The notes beneath the pieces were generated by a model. The model ran no database searches, had not been told where the DNA came from, and saw only the letters and a program-made list of their open reading frames with translations. DNA of 64,000 bases from assembly GCA_902793465.1 (NCBI GenBank), contig CADBDT010000001.1, forward strand, positions 116,466 to 180,465, read 5' to 3'. Made by a program: the position numbers and the translations under genes. The DNA comes from an uncultured Coriobacteriaceae bacterium (lineage in GTDB: Bacteria > Actinomycetota > Coriobacteriia > Coriobacteriales > Atopobiaceae). Below are positions 15,830-23,410 of the stretch, piece after piece. The first letter of the stretch is position 1, and each line of letters starts with the position of its first letter.

Positions 15830-16684
15830 CTACGCCGTCGCCTCCCGCTCCGCCGCCCACGCGAAGATGTCCTGCACGCGCTGCGGGGCGTCTATGAGGG
15901 TCGACAAGTAGAACGTGGCGTGCGCGTCGGCGTCTACAATGGGCACGGCGACGCGGTCGAAGCCGCTTCGGCTCTCGTTGGTGACGTTGGTGACGAAGCT
16001 GATGAGGTCGGTCGAGCGCACCAGCTGGTCGAAGACCGAGCGGTCCGCCTGCTCGACGATGTTGGCGTGGGGCATGTTGCGGCGCAGCATGCCCATCCAA
16101 AAGCCCACTTCGGAGAGCACGAGGAAGCTCTCTCCGTCGAGGTCGGCGAACGACACCGTGTCACGCGAAGCGAGGCGGTGGCCCCTGGGCAGGAAGGCGT
16201 AGAGGTCCTCGACCATGATCTGCGTGGAGCGCATGGTGGGCAGGATCTGAGGCCTGAGCGTAACGGCGAGGTCGACCGAGCGGTTCATGAGGCGCCGCTC
16301 TACCTCGTGCTCGGGAAGCGTGATGGGGTTGAGCAGCGTCCCCGGGAACCGCTCCACCGTGAGGGCTGTGAGGTGCCATACCGGTGCCGGGGCTACGGTG
16401 CCCACGAGTAGTGTGCGCTGCCTGCGCGCGAGGTCGGCGAAGGCGTCGAGCATCATGCGCTCGTCGCGCAGGAGGTTGCGCGCGTGGTCGACGGCCAGGT
16501 GTCCGGCATCGTTGAGCGTGGCGGAGTTGTGCGTTCGGTCGAAGAGCTCCTGGCCCAGCTCACGCTCCAGGCGCCTTATGGAGCGGGAGAGCGCCGGCTG
16601 CGAGAGGTGTAGCTCCTCTGCCGCCGCGGATATCGTCCCTTGTCTCGCGATTGCGTCCAGCTGCCTCATTTGCTCGAGTTCCAT
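15830..16684 (-). CDS. LysR-family transcriptional regulator
   Basis: 284 residues. The N-terminal helix-turn-helix (MELEQMRQLDAIARQGTISAAAEELHLSQPALSRSIRRLERELGQELFDR) is typical of LysR, and the rest is a periplasmic-binding-protein-like effector domain (GTVAPAPVWHLTAL, LPEHEVERRLMNRSVDLAVT, VEDLYAFLPRGHRLA). The gene is convergent with the aldo/keto reductase. LysR targets usually lie divergently, but only a 500-bp gap and a tRNA gene lie upstream, so the target is unclear. Confidence 0.92.
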   Translation of the reverse strand: MELEQMRQLDAIARQGTISAAAEELHLSQPALSRSIRRLERELGQELFDRTHNSATLNDAGHLAVDHARNLLRDERMMLDAFADLARRQRTLLVGTVAPAPVWHLTALTVERFPGTLLNPITLPEHEVERRLMNRSVDLAVTLRPQILPTMRSTQIMVEDLYAFLPRGHRLASRDTVSFADLDGESFLVLSEVGFWMGMLRRNMPHANIVEQADRSVFDQLVRSTDLISFVTNVTNESRSGFDRVAVPIVDADAHATFYLSTLIDAPQRVQDIFAWAAEREATA

Positions 16685-17185
16685 GGTTGGCTCCCTCCCT
16701 CAGTATGCGTCCATGGTAGTCCAAAAACTGCGAAGGGTGCGTGTCGCTATGCACGGACGGTATGGTGGCATAGCGGGATGGTGAGGCGGCCTCATCGTCG
16801 GGGCGCTTTGAGTCGGACGTTAGGTTGACACAGGTCCACCTGCGTCGCAGAACGCCCTCCCGACGTTTGTGGCTATCGCTATCTTCTGGTTTCGAGAAAG
16901 TCGCCTTGCTTTTATGGAGTGCCTCCTGTCTTGTTCGTCTCAGATGCGATTACAGGACGCGTCCTATCGGGCTAAGCAAGAAGGTAGTCCTGGGACAAGA
17001 CACAAATTCGCGCCTGAAGCCCGGCTTGGCGGGGAGGGGGAGGGCTTGTGTACCGCTCGGAGAAATCTCTTGCCCATTGGCCGACGTGCGCAAATGTATG
17101 CAGTAGTGGGCTTTATTGGCGTGGGCTATTTGCCCAAAATTTGCCCATTCGCCCACAAATCGGGGTCGGGCGATTTGCCCATAAG
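16685..17185. other. Gap of about 500 bp without a gene
   Basis: No frame with convincing coding character was found. From about 17070 the word TTGCCCA is repeated four times (17070, 17130, 17141 and 17175 on the plus strand), partly in inverted order with TGGGC. Significance unknown. Confidence 0.4.
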
Positions 17186-17217
17186 AAAAACCCCTGACCA
17201 TTTCTGCTGGTCAGGGG
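17186..17217 (-). terminator. Rho-independent terminator of the tRNA gene
   Basis: On the minus strand CCCCTGACCA, a 7-nt loop, and TGGTCAGGGG form a 10-bp stem directly followed by TTTTT. It begins 9 nt after the tRNA 3' end. Confidence 0.9.
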
Positions 17218-17226
17218 CCTCATATT

Positions 17227-17303
17227 TGGTCGCGGGGGCAGGATTTGAACCTACGACCTCCGGGTTATGAGCCCGGCGAGCTACCAAACTGCTCCACCCC
17301 GCA
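17227..17303 (-). tRNA. Initiator tRNA-fMet (CAT)
   Basis: 77 nt with encoded CCA. The anticodon loop CTCATAA lies on a stem with three consecutive G-C pairs (GGG/CCC), the D arm has A11-U24, and the sequence closely follows bacterial tRNA-fMet (GCGGGGTGGAGCAG, GGTTCAAATCC). The end pair is U1-G72, where the textbook initiator has a C1-A72 mismatch; it is still weak, as formylation needs. Confidence 0.93.
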
Positions 17304-17466
17304 ATATGTGTGTGCGCCAACGCGCGAGTTAATAATATAGTACCACGTTGCGCGTAAGTCAACAGTACGTGAAGACATCTCCACAAGTCGGCTCCCGTGC
17401 GCCCGCGCGGGGCCGCGGGTGCTACATTTACCAGAGCATTCAACACCACGATGCGAAAGGCCAACA

Positions 17467-17862
17467 ATGCTTCATAGGGATTATTTGCTCGAGGTAATAG
17501 AGCAGTTTGTTTCCACCGTCTCGCGCGCGCTCGCGCAGGCGTTGCTGCAGAGGGACTTCAACGCCGCCGAGGAGGTGGAGGCTGCCGTCGCGGACTTGGT
17601 GCAGCTCGATCCAGAGACGGCAATGTCGCTTGCGCCGGAGTCCCTTGTTACCATGATGCTCCTCTCTGGCACGGGCGACGCGGTGGCGGGATACGCGGCA
17701 TACGCGCTGTATCGCCTGGGCGACGCCTACGACGCTATGGACAAGCCCGACCTGGCGCAGATGCGTCGCGACCAGGCCGTGGCCATTGCCGACTCGTTTG
17801 GCGCGGACGTGCACGAGGTGCCGCAGGAGTTCAAGGAGCTCGAGGCCAAGCTCGCCCAGTAG
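17467..17862 (+). CDS. DUF6483-like hypothetical protein
   Basis: 131 residues, MLHRDYLLEVIEQFVSTVSRALAQALLQRDFNAAEEVEAAVADLVQLDP..., all-helical, without signal peptide or membrane segment. The N-terminal RDYLLEVIEQFV-x-L motif and length fit a small family of unknown function (DUF6483) in Firmicutes and Coriobacteriia. The ATG at 17467 follows CGAAAGG; the in-frame upstream extension has no ribosome site. It is divergent from the tRNA gene and appears to stand alone. Confidence 0.8.
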   Translation: MLHRDYLLEVIEQFVSTVSRALAQALLQRDFNAAEEVEAAVADLVQLDPETAMSLAPESLVTMMLLSGTGDAVAGYAAYALYRLGDAYDAMDKPDLAQMRRDQAVAIADSFGADVHEVPQEFKELEAKLAQ

Positions 17863-17883
17863 GGGCGGGACGTAGGGGCATAA

Positions 17884-18002
17884 ATAATGCAACCTGCGCA
17901 CTAAATGTTCCAGGAAACTCGCGTCGTGCGCACTACGGGGTCTGCAGTGCGCACGACGCAACTTCTAGCGACCATTTTGTGTGCATGTTGCGAATTTGAT
18001 GT
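17884..18002. repeat. GTGCGCAC inverted-repeat element, copy A
   Basis: GCGTCGTGCGCACT (17921-17934) and AGTGCGCACGACGC (17946-17959) are perfect 14-bp arms around an 11-nt centre. Weaker outer arms start at CCTGCGCAC and end at TTGCGAATTTGATG. A close relative lies at 20156-20341 and shares the TTGCGAATTTGATG end. Confidence 0.75.
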
Positions 18003-18052
18003 AACAGCGAGCCTCGTTCCGTAGCCTTGCTGCCGTAAACCCTCGGTGGAGA

Positions 18053-18217
18053 GGTGTGCCCATTGGGGATACTCCCCATCGGGTACATCGCGAGTGATCC
18101 ATTTCATAATGATAAGGCTATCCGCGATGTACCCGTAGGGGAATATCCCCAATGGGCACACCGTTTGTGGTGGGGGTAACTCGCGATGTACCCGCGCAGA
18201 AGTATCACCAATGGCGT
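18053..18217. repeat. Long hairpin repeat, copy 3, plus a half copy
   Basis: Arms GGTGTGCCCATTGGGGAT and ATCCCCAATGGGCACACC pair perfectly (18053-18162), with the shared TACATCGCG core inside. A degenerate right half (CGCGATGTACCCGCGC then AGTATCACC) follows at 18182-18217. With the element at 17884 it fills most of the 475-bp gap before the ATPase gene. Confidence 0.85.
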
Positions 18218-18254
18218 GCACCGTCCCCCATTGTCGTCCCGAATTGCCTTATTA

Positions 18255-18312
18255 TGTTACATAGAGCCAAATCTAATCGGCTAAAAATGTTACAATACAG
18301 CCAAATCAATCG
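18255..18312 (+). promoter_or_regulatory. Imperfect 25-bp direct repeat upstream of ATPase gene
   Basis: TGTTACATAGAGCCAAATC (18255) is repeated as TGTTACAATACAGCCAAATC (18288), each followed by an AATCG; the spacing is 33 bp, about three helical turns. It is 27 bp upstream of the ATPase ATG and may be a regulator site or the promoter region. Confidence 0.5.
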
Positions 18313-18338
18313 ACCGTTTATGTACATAGGGACAGCGG

Positions 18339-19694
18339 ATGAAGCGCAAGATCACGAAAGAGCTCCTTGAATGGCAAAGAGAGTCGAACGGCAAGGCGTT
18401 GCTTGTTACGGGCGCACGCCAGGTTGGCAAGAGCTATGCCATTCGGGAGTTTGGCAAGGCGCACTACGCGCACTACGCAGAAATAAACCTCTTCGACAAC
18501 CAAGTGGCGCGGAAGGCGTTCTCTGATGCTCAGGACGTTCGGGACCTCATAGCCCGCATTGAGTTGTTCGCAAACGCGGAGCTACGCGAGGGCACAAGTC
18601 TGGTGTTCATAGACGAGGTGCAAGAGCTGCCGGATATTATGACGTGGGCGAAGTTTCTTGTGGAGGATGGCAGATACGCATACGCCTTCTCGGGGTCCAT
18701 GCTAGGCGTCGAATTCAAGGGAGTGCGCTCGTATCCCGTGGGCTTCGTTCGCGAACTCGTTATGCGCCCCATGGACTTTGAGGAGTACTGCTGGGCTACG
18801 GGAATTTCGGAAGGGGCGCTGGATCAGATTCATTCCGCCTTTGAGGCCAAAGAGCCGCTACCCGAATACCTGCACGATGCCATGCTCAACAACTATCGAA
18901 CCTACATGGTGGTTGGAGGCATGCCCGAAGTGGTGAAGGCGTTCGTGGAATCGCGTGGCAGCCTTGCGGGTGTAAGAACAATTCAATCCGACCTCGTAAC
19001 GCAGTACAGGCACGATATCTCGAAGTATGCAGAAAATCGATCCCTGCATGTTCGCGACATCTTTGATGGGCTTCCGCTTCAGCTCGATGGCGACCAGAGG
19101 CGATTTCTTGTTAACTCGGTGGATCCGAACGCGCGGTACGAGAGGTACAAGAAGGACTTCGTCTGGCTGAGAAACGCTGGGGTGGCCCTTAAGTGCGACC
19201 AGATTGGGGAGCCCAAGATCCCTCTGGACAGGACGCGCAGGGAAAGCAAGTTCAAGCTGTATCAGTCGGATACGGGAATGCTCGTGTCGCGTTACGGCCA
19301 AAGTGTCGCACGTTCCGTATATTTGGATGAGAGGAAGCCGAACCTTGGCGGCATATACGAGAATGTGATTGCACAAGAGCTTGTTGCGGCAGGATTTGTA
19401 CTACGCTACTGGCAGGTGGGCACGCGCGAGGTGGACTTTTGCGTGGAAACGGCATCGGGCAGCGTTCTGCCAATTGAGGTGAAGTCGGGACGGTCCATGC
19501 GCACGCATGCCTCGCTTGACTACATAATGCAAAGCGGGGAGTATGGTGTCGAGCAGGGTGTGGTGCTGTCGCGCCTTAACGTGGAGTACGACAAAACCGG
19601 GCGTACTGTGTACCTGCCCTTTTATATGACCATGTGTCTGGGCACCCTTGCGGCGCCATCCGACGATTTCCTGCTTGGCATTGTTTCTGTGTGA
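18339..19694 (+). CDS. AAA-type ATPase with DUF4143 domain
   Basis: 451 residues. Walker A GARQVGKS (about 22-29), Walker B SLVFIDEVQELP and a sensor-like AYAFSGSMLG lie in the AAA_14 domain. The C-terminal DUF4143 region (DFVWLRNAGVALKCDQIGEPKIPL, FKLYQSDTGMLVSRYG) ends with a PD-(D/E)xK-like strand pair (REVDFCVET, VLPIEVKSG). This is a large prokaryotic family of unclear function, often in many copies and linked to mobile or defence loci. AGGGACAGCGG precedes the ATG. It is a single gene flanked by repeats. Confidence 0.92.
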   Translation: MKRKITKELLEWQRESNGKALLVTGARQVGKSYAIREFGKAHYAHYAEINLFDNQVARKAFSDAQDVRDLIARIELFANAELREGTSLVFIDEVQELPDIMTWAKFLVEDGRYAYAFSGSMLGVEFKGVRSYPVGFVRELVMRPMDFEEYCWATGISEGALDQIHSAFEAKEPLPEYLHDAMLNNYRTYMVVGGMPEVVKAFVESRGSLAGVRTIQSDLVTQYRHDISKYAENRSLHVRDIFDGLPLQLDGDQRRFLVNSVDPNARYERYKKDFVWLRNAGVALKCDQIGEPKIPLDRTRRESKFKLYQSDTGMLVSRYGQSVARSVYLDERKPNLGGIYENVIAQELVAAGFVLRYWQVGTREVDFCVETASGSVLPIEVKSGRSMRTHASLDYIMQSGEYGVEQGVVLSRLNVEYDKTGRTVYLPFYMTMCLGTLAAPSDDFLLGIVSV

Positions 19695-19802
19695 GCACAG
19701 GCTCCATGAAGAGGGTGCCGCTAGTCCCTCGTAAAGTGCCGCTTACAGATATAGTAAAAAAACAATAAACCATATTATAGAATCACGCATGGTGACAAAT
19801 TC

Positions 19803-20150
19803 GTGCGTGCAAAAGAGTATTTAGATACAGCATCCGTGTGCAGCGACCTAGACGCTAGGGTCGGTACGGTTCTCTGTTGCGCCAGGCTGGACTCGGGGAT
19901 GTCGCAGGGCGAGATTGCCAACAAGCTCCAAACGAGCACGAGTCACATACGAGACCTCGAGCGCGGGCGAAGGAGACTCCGCCTTTCCGAGGCGATCCTC
20001 TATGCCAACTGCATCCAGCTGCCGACGGCCGAACTCTACCTCGAGGCAAAGGGTGCGATGGAGGACGACGCACCCGATGGGGAGTATCCCCAGGTGGCGC
20101 CCCTTATTACAGGCACGTCGTTCATGACGTCGGGCCGGCCCAAGACATAA
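19803..20150 (+). CDS. XRE-type helix-turn-helix protein
   Basis: 115 residues from a GTG at 19803. The helix-turn-helix is GTVLCCARLDSGMSQGEIANKLQTSTSHIRDLERGRRRLRLSEAILYANCIQLPTAELYLEAKG (about 20-82). The last 30 residues (DDAPDGEYPQVAPLITG) are encoded by half of the long hairpin repeat (GATGGGGAGTATCCCC at about 20071), so the original C-terminus may have been replaced. It probably binds DNA; the target is unknown. It sits between an ATPase and the exopolysaccharide block. Confidence 0.7.
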   Translation: MRAKEYLDTASVCSDLDARVGTVLCCARLDSGMSQGEIANKLQTSTSHIRDLERGRRRLRLSEAILYANCIQLPTAELYLEAKGAMEDDAPDGEYPQVAPLITGTSFMTSGRPKT

Positions 20151-20155
20151 AAAAC

Positions 20156-20341
20156 GTAACGTGCGCACTGCGTGTCTGCAAAAAGCCGCTTCGTGCGCAG
20201 TACGGAGCCCGTTGTGCGCACGAAGCGGCTTTCCAGGGACGTCCAGTGCGCAGGTTGCGAATTTGATGGGAGGGGGCCCAGCTGTAGTGCGCACGAAGCG
20301 ACATTCCCAGGACGTCCAGTGCGCACGTTACGAATTTGATG
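20156..20341. repeat. GTGCGCAC inverted-repeat element, copy B
   Basis: AAAGCCGCTTCGTGCGCA (20182-20199) and TGCGCACGAAGCGGCTTT (20215-20232) are perfect 18-bp arms. Outer arms (GTGCGCACTGCGTG, ACGTCCAGTGCGCA) pair partly, and a second GTGCGCACGAAGCG-to-TTACGAATTTGATG unit follows to 20341. It occupies the 360-bp gap before the sugar transferase; the remainder up to 20495 shows no gene. Confidence 0.75.
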
Positions 20342-20510
20342 CCGCAAAGACCCGCGTCCCGGCGCGAAACGCGCCGCCCCGCGTCGTTCGTACCCGAATT
20401 GTGGTTTCCTGCCACGGGTTTCCCTCCAAACCCGCTCCATATGCAACAATAAAACAGTTGCAACAAAACAACCATAACTGCGAGGGGCCGCACGAGGGGA
20501 GGGGCACGCC

Positions 20511-21992
20511 TTGTATATGCGGAGCGAAAGAGAGTGGGCGAAGCACCTGGACTTCATGCTGTGGGACGTGGTGTGCCTGCAGATTGCCTTCGCACTTGGC
20601 TTTACGCTCCGCCTGGGCCCCGGCCTGCTGTACCTTCAGCCGGAGTATCGCGCGCTCGCCATCCTGTACGCGTTTTTGGACCTCCTGGTGGCGGTGGTCT
20701 TCAACACCATGCACGACGTGCTGAAACGCGGCACCTACGACGAAATAATACAGTCCGCCAAGCAGGCCATACTGGTGCTGCTGTTTATGGCCCTCTACAT
20801 GTTTGTAGTGCAAAAAGGCATCTTCTACAGCCGTCTTATGATCTTCTACACTGCCATCTTCCACTTCCTCATAGGCTTTGTGGTGCGCAGGGCGTGGAGG
20901 AGCTTCCTGCTTGCCATTGGCGTGGGCCGCAGCAGGTCCACCATGTTCCTTGTTGCTCACGAGCGCGACCTGCGTGCCATTTTGAGCAACGCAAAAAAGG
21001 CGGGCAACATAGAGTTCTCGGGCCTGGTGCTAACCAATCGCGACGCCAAGGGCAAGCGAATAGCGGGCATTCCCGTGGTGGCAAACCTGTCCGACGTGGC
21101 GGACTATTTGCGCCGCGAGTGGGTGGACGAGGTGCTCATTTGCTCTCAGCGGGTAAGGGTCCCAATTCCGCCAGACAAGAACGCGGCGGACCAGTCCAAA
21201 AAGAGGTACGTTAACCTGGTGGACCTCTGCTGCGAAATGGCCATTCCCGTGCACGTACGCCTGGCGTTTACCAACGTAAGCGGCAAGAGCTTTACAGAAA
21301 AGATCGCGGGCTACAACGTGCTTACCATGGCCGCCAACTACGCATCCGGCCTGCAGATTGCAATAAAGCGCCTAACGGATATCCTCGGCGGCATTGTGGG
21401 CAGCCTAATTGCAATACTTATAATAATAATCGTTGGCCCCATAATAAAGTACAAGAGCCCTGGTCCCATCCTGTTTAAGCAAACGCGCGTGGGCCTAAAC
21501 GGCAAGCAGTTCCAAATGTACAAGATTCGCTCCATGTACATGGACGCAGAGGAGCGCAAAAAGGACCTTATGAAGCAAAACCGCGTGTCCAGCGGGCGCA
21601 TGTTTAAGCTGGACTGGGACCCGCGCATAATTGGCAACGAGATCCTGCCCGACGGCACGCGCAAAACCGGCATAGGCGACTTTATTCGCCGCACGTCTCT
21701 GGACGAGTTCCCGCAGTTCTTTAACGTGCTAATGGGGCAAATGAGCCTTGTGGGCACGCGCCCGCCCACGGTGGACGAGTGGGAAAGCTACGAGTATCAT
21801 CACCGCGCGCGCCTGGCCACCAAGCCCGGCATAACGGGCCTCTGGCAGGTTAGCGGCAGGAGCAAGATAACCGACTTCGAGGAAGTCGTGAGGCTGGACA
21901 TGGAGTACATCCAAAACTGGTCGCCGGCCTTGGACGCAAAGATTCTGTTGAAGACCGTTAGGGTGGTGCTGTTCGGCGACGGCGCCATGTAG
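20511..21992 (+). CDS. Polyprenyl-phosphate sugar-phosphate transferase (WbaP/WcaJ-like)
   Basis: 493 residues. Four or five N-terminal membrane segments (about 15-120) and a CoA-binding-like domain precede the C-terminal bacterial sugar transferase domain with its re-entrant helix (AIKRLTDILGGIVGSLIAILIIII), ILFKQTRVGLNGKQFQMYKIRSMYMDAEERK and DEFPQFFNVLMGQMSLVGTRPP. It transfers a hexose- or HexNAc-1-phosphate to undecaprenyl phosphate at the inner membrane, starting a glycan chain. A TTG start at 20511 is preferred because GGGAGGGG lies 8 nt upstream; the ATG at 20517 is the alternative. It is the first gene of the GC-rich exopolysaccharide block. Confidence 0.92.
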   Translation: MYMRSEREWAKHLDFMLWDVVCLQIAFALGFTLRLGPGLLYLQPEYRALAILYAFLDLLVAVVFNTMHDVLKRGTYDEIIQSAKQAILVLLFMALYMFVVQKGIFYSRLMIFYTAIFHFLIGFVVRRAWRSFLLAIGVGRSRSTMFLVAHERDLRAILSNAKKAGNIEFSGLVLTNRDAKGKRIAGIPVVANLSDVADYLRREWVDEVLICSQRVRVPIPPDKNAADQSKKRYVNLVDLCCEMAIPVHVRLAFTNVSGKSFTEKIAGYNVLTMAANYASGLQIAIKRLTDILGGIVGSLIAILIIIIVGPIIKYKSPGPILFKQTRVGLNGKQFQMYKIRSMYMDAEERKKDLMKQNRVSSGRMFKLDWDPRIIGNEILPDGTRKTGIGDFIRRTSLDEFPQFFNVLMGQMSLVGTRPPTVDEWESYEYHHRARLATKPGITGLWQVSGRSKITDFEEVVRLDMEYIQNWSPALDAKILLKTVRVVLFGDGAM

Positions 21993-22012
21993 GGGAGGCT
22001 GTACGAAAGGGA

Positions 22013-22118
22013 GGTGCCGTTTGGGGATATTCCCCTACGGGTACATCGCGGATAGGCCGGTCCGCAAAGGAGTCCCTGCTCGCGATGTACCCGATGGGGA
22101 GTATCCCCAAACGGCACC
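22013..22118. repeat. Long hairpin repeat, copy 4
   Basis: Arms GGTGCCGTTTGGGGATA and TATCCCCAAACGGCACC pair perfectly around the shared TACATCGCG core. It lies between two exopolysaccharide genes, 21 bp after the first. Confidence 0.85.
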
Positions 22119-22163
22119 CCCAATCCATCACGAGTGTTCGGACAGCCATAGAGGAGGGGATAG

Positions 22164-23405
22164 ATGGAGACCACGGGCACAGGCCGCAAGCCCAGGCACG
22201 TATTCATAATTGGCAGCAAGTCCATTGGCCAGTACGGCGGGTACGAGACCTTCGTGCAAAGGCTCGTGGCCGAGCACGAGCACAATGCAGCCGTCCAGTA
22301 CCACGTTGCCTGCAAGGCCAACGGCGAGGGCTGCATGGACGAGTCCAAGCTGGACGGCGTAGAAGTAACCAAGCGCTCGGCAGACGGCGCGGTGGAGGAG
22401 TTCACGTACAAGGGCGCTCACGTGTTCAAGATCGCGTGTCCCAACATAGGGCCGGCCGTGGCCTTGTACTACGACCGCGCGGCGCTTCGCTACAGCATTC
22501 GCTACTGCCAAAAGCACAACATCCAACGGCCGGTGTTCTACGTGCTCACCTGCCGCATCGGGCCGGTAATGGGCGGCTTCGCGCGCATAATCCACCGCAT
22601 GGGCGGCGAGTACCACGTAAACCCGGACGGCCACGAGTGGATGCGCGCAAAGTGGTCGGCACCGGTGCGCAAATACTGGAAGATGTCCGAGCGGCTTATG
22701 ATAAGGTCGGCCGACTTGGTGATTTGCGACTCGTTGGGAATCCAGGAGTACGTGCAAAAGGAGTACGCGCGCTACGCTCCGCGTACGACCTACATCGCCT
22801 ACGGGGCGGACCTCCAGCCGAGCTCGATGCCAGACGACGACCCCACGTTTGCGGAGTGGACAGGTGCCCATGGCGTGCGTCCGGGGGAGTACTACCTGGT
22901 GGTGGGGCGTTTTGTGCCCGAGAACAACTACGAAACCATGATCCGCGAGTTCATGCAGAGCAGCTCGGACAAGGACTTCGTGCTGGTAACAAACGCAAAC
23001 GAAGCCTTTTTGGCACAGCTGGAGGAGAGGCTGCACTTTGCTGCGGACCCGCGCATAAAGTTTGTGGGCACGGTGTACGACCGCGAGCTCCTAAAGAAGA
23101 TTCGCGAGCGCGCCTATGCCTACCTGCATGGTCACGAGGTGGGAGGAACGAACCCCAGCCTGCTGGAGGCGCTGGGAAGCACGGAGCTCAACCTGCTGTT
23201 GGATGTGAACTTCAACCGCGAGGTGGCCCGCGACGCGGCGCTGTACTGGAGCAAGGAGCAGGGGAGTCTTGCAGGGCTTCTACACGAGGTGGACTCCATG
23301 GACGCAGATGCTCGCTCGCAGCTGGGAAAGGCCGCCAAGCAGCGCATAGCAAGTGCCTACAGCTGGGAGTTTATTGGCAACGAGTACCTGCGCGTTTGGG
23401 GGTAG
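22164..23405 (+). CDS. Glycosyltransferase with DUF1972 (Cps2T rhamnosyltransferase-like)
   Basis: 413 residues. The N-terminus HVFIIGSKSIGQYGGYETFVQRLV is the DUF1972 signature of GT4-like enzymes such as pneumococcal Cps2T, and the C-terminal GT-B half has YYLVVGRFVPENNYETMIREF, KFVGTVYD and HEVGGTNPSLLEALGS, the nucleotide-sugar EX7E-like region. It acts on the lipid-linked acceptor at the cytoplasmic face. Cps2T transfers rhamnose as the second sugar; that substrate is only likely here. GGAGGGGATAG precedes the ATG. The next gene starts 5 bp after its stop. Confidence 0.88.
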   Translation: METTGTGRKPRHVFIIGSKSIGQYGGYETFVQRLVAEHEHNAAVQYHVACKANGEGCMDESKLDGVEVTKRSADGAVEEFTYKGAHVFKIACPNIGPAVALYYDRAALRYSIRYCQKHNIQRPVFYVLTCRIGPVMGGFARIIHRMGGEYHVNPDGHEWMRAKWSAPVRKYWKMSERLMIRSADLVICDSLGIQEYVQKEYARYAPRTTYIAYGADLQPSSMPDDDPTFAEWTGAHGVRPGEYYLVVGRFVPENNYETMIREFMQSSSDKDFVLVTNANEAFLAQLEERLHFAADPRIKFVGTVYDRELLKKIRERAYAYLHGHEVGGTNPSLLEALGSTELNLLLDVNFNREVARDAALYWSKEQGSLAGLLHEVDSMDADARSQLGKAAKQRIASAYSWEFIGNEYLRVWG

Positions 23406-23410
23406 CCGCC

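Noticed and set aside
22085..23410. N-terminal extension of the GT4 gene to a start at 22085
   Set aside because: This portion overlaps the DUF1972 glycosyltransferase in another frame and has no protein-like composition; the start at 23411 gives a normal GT4 N-terminus.
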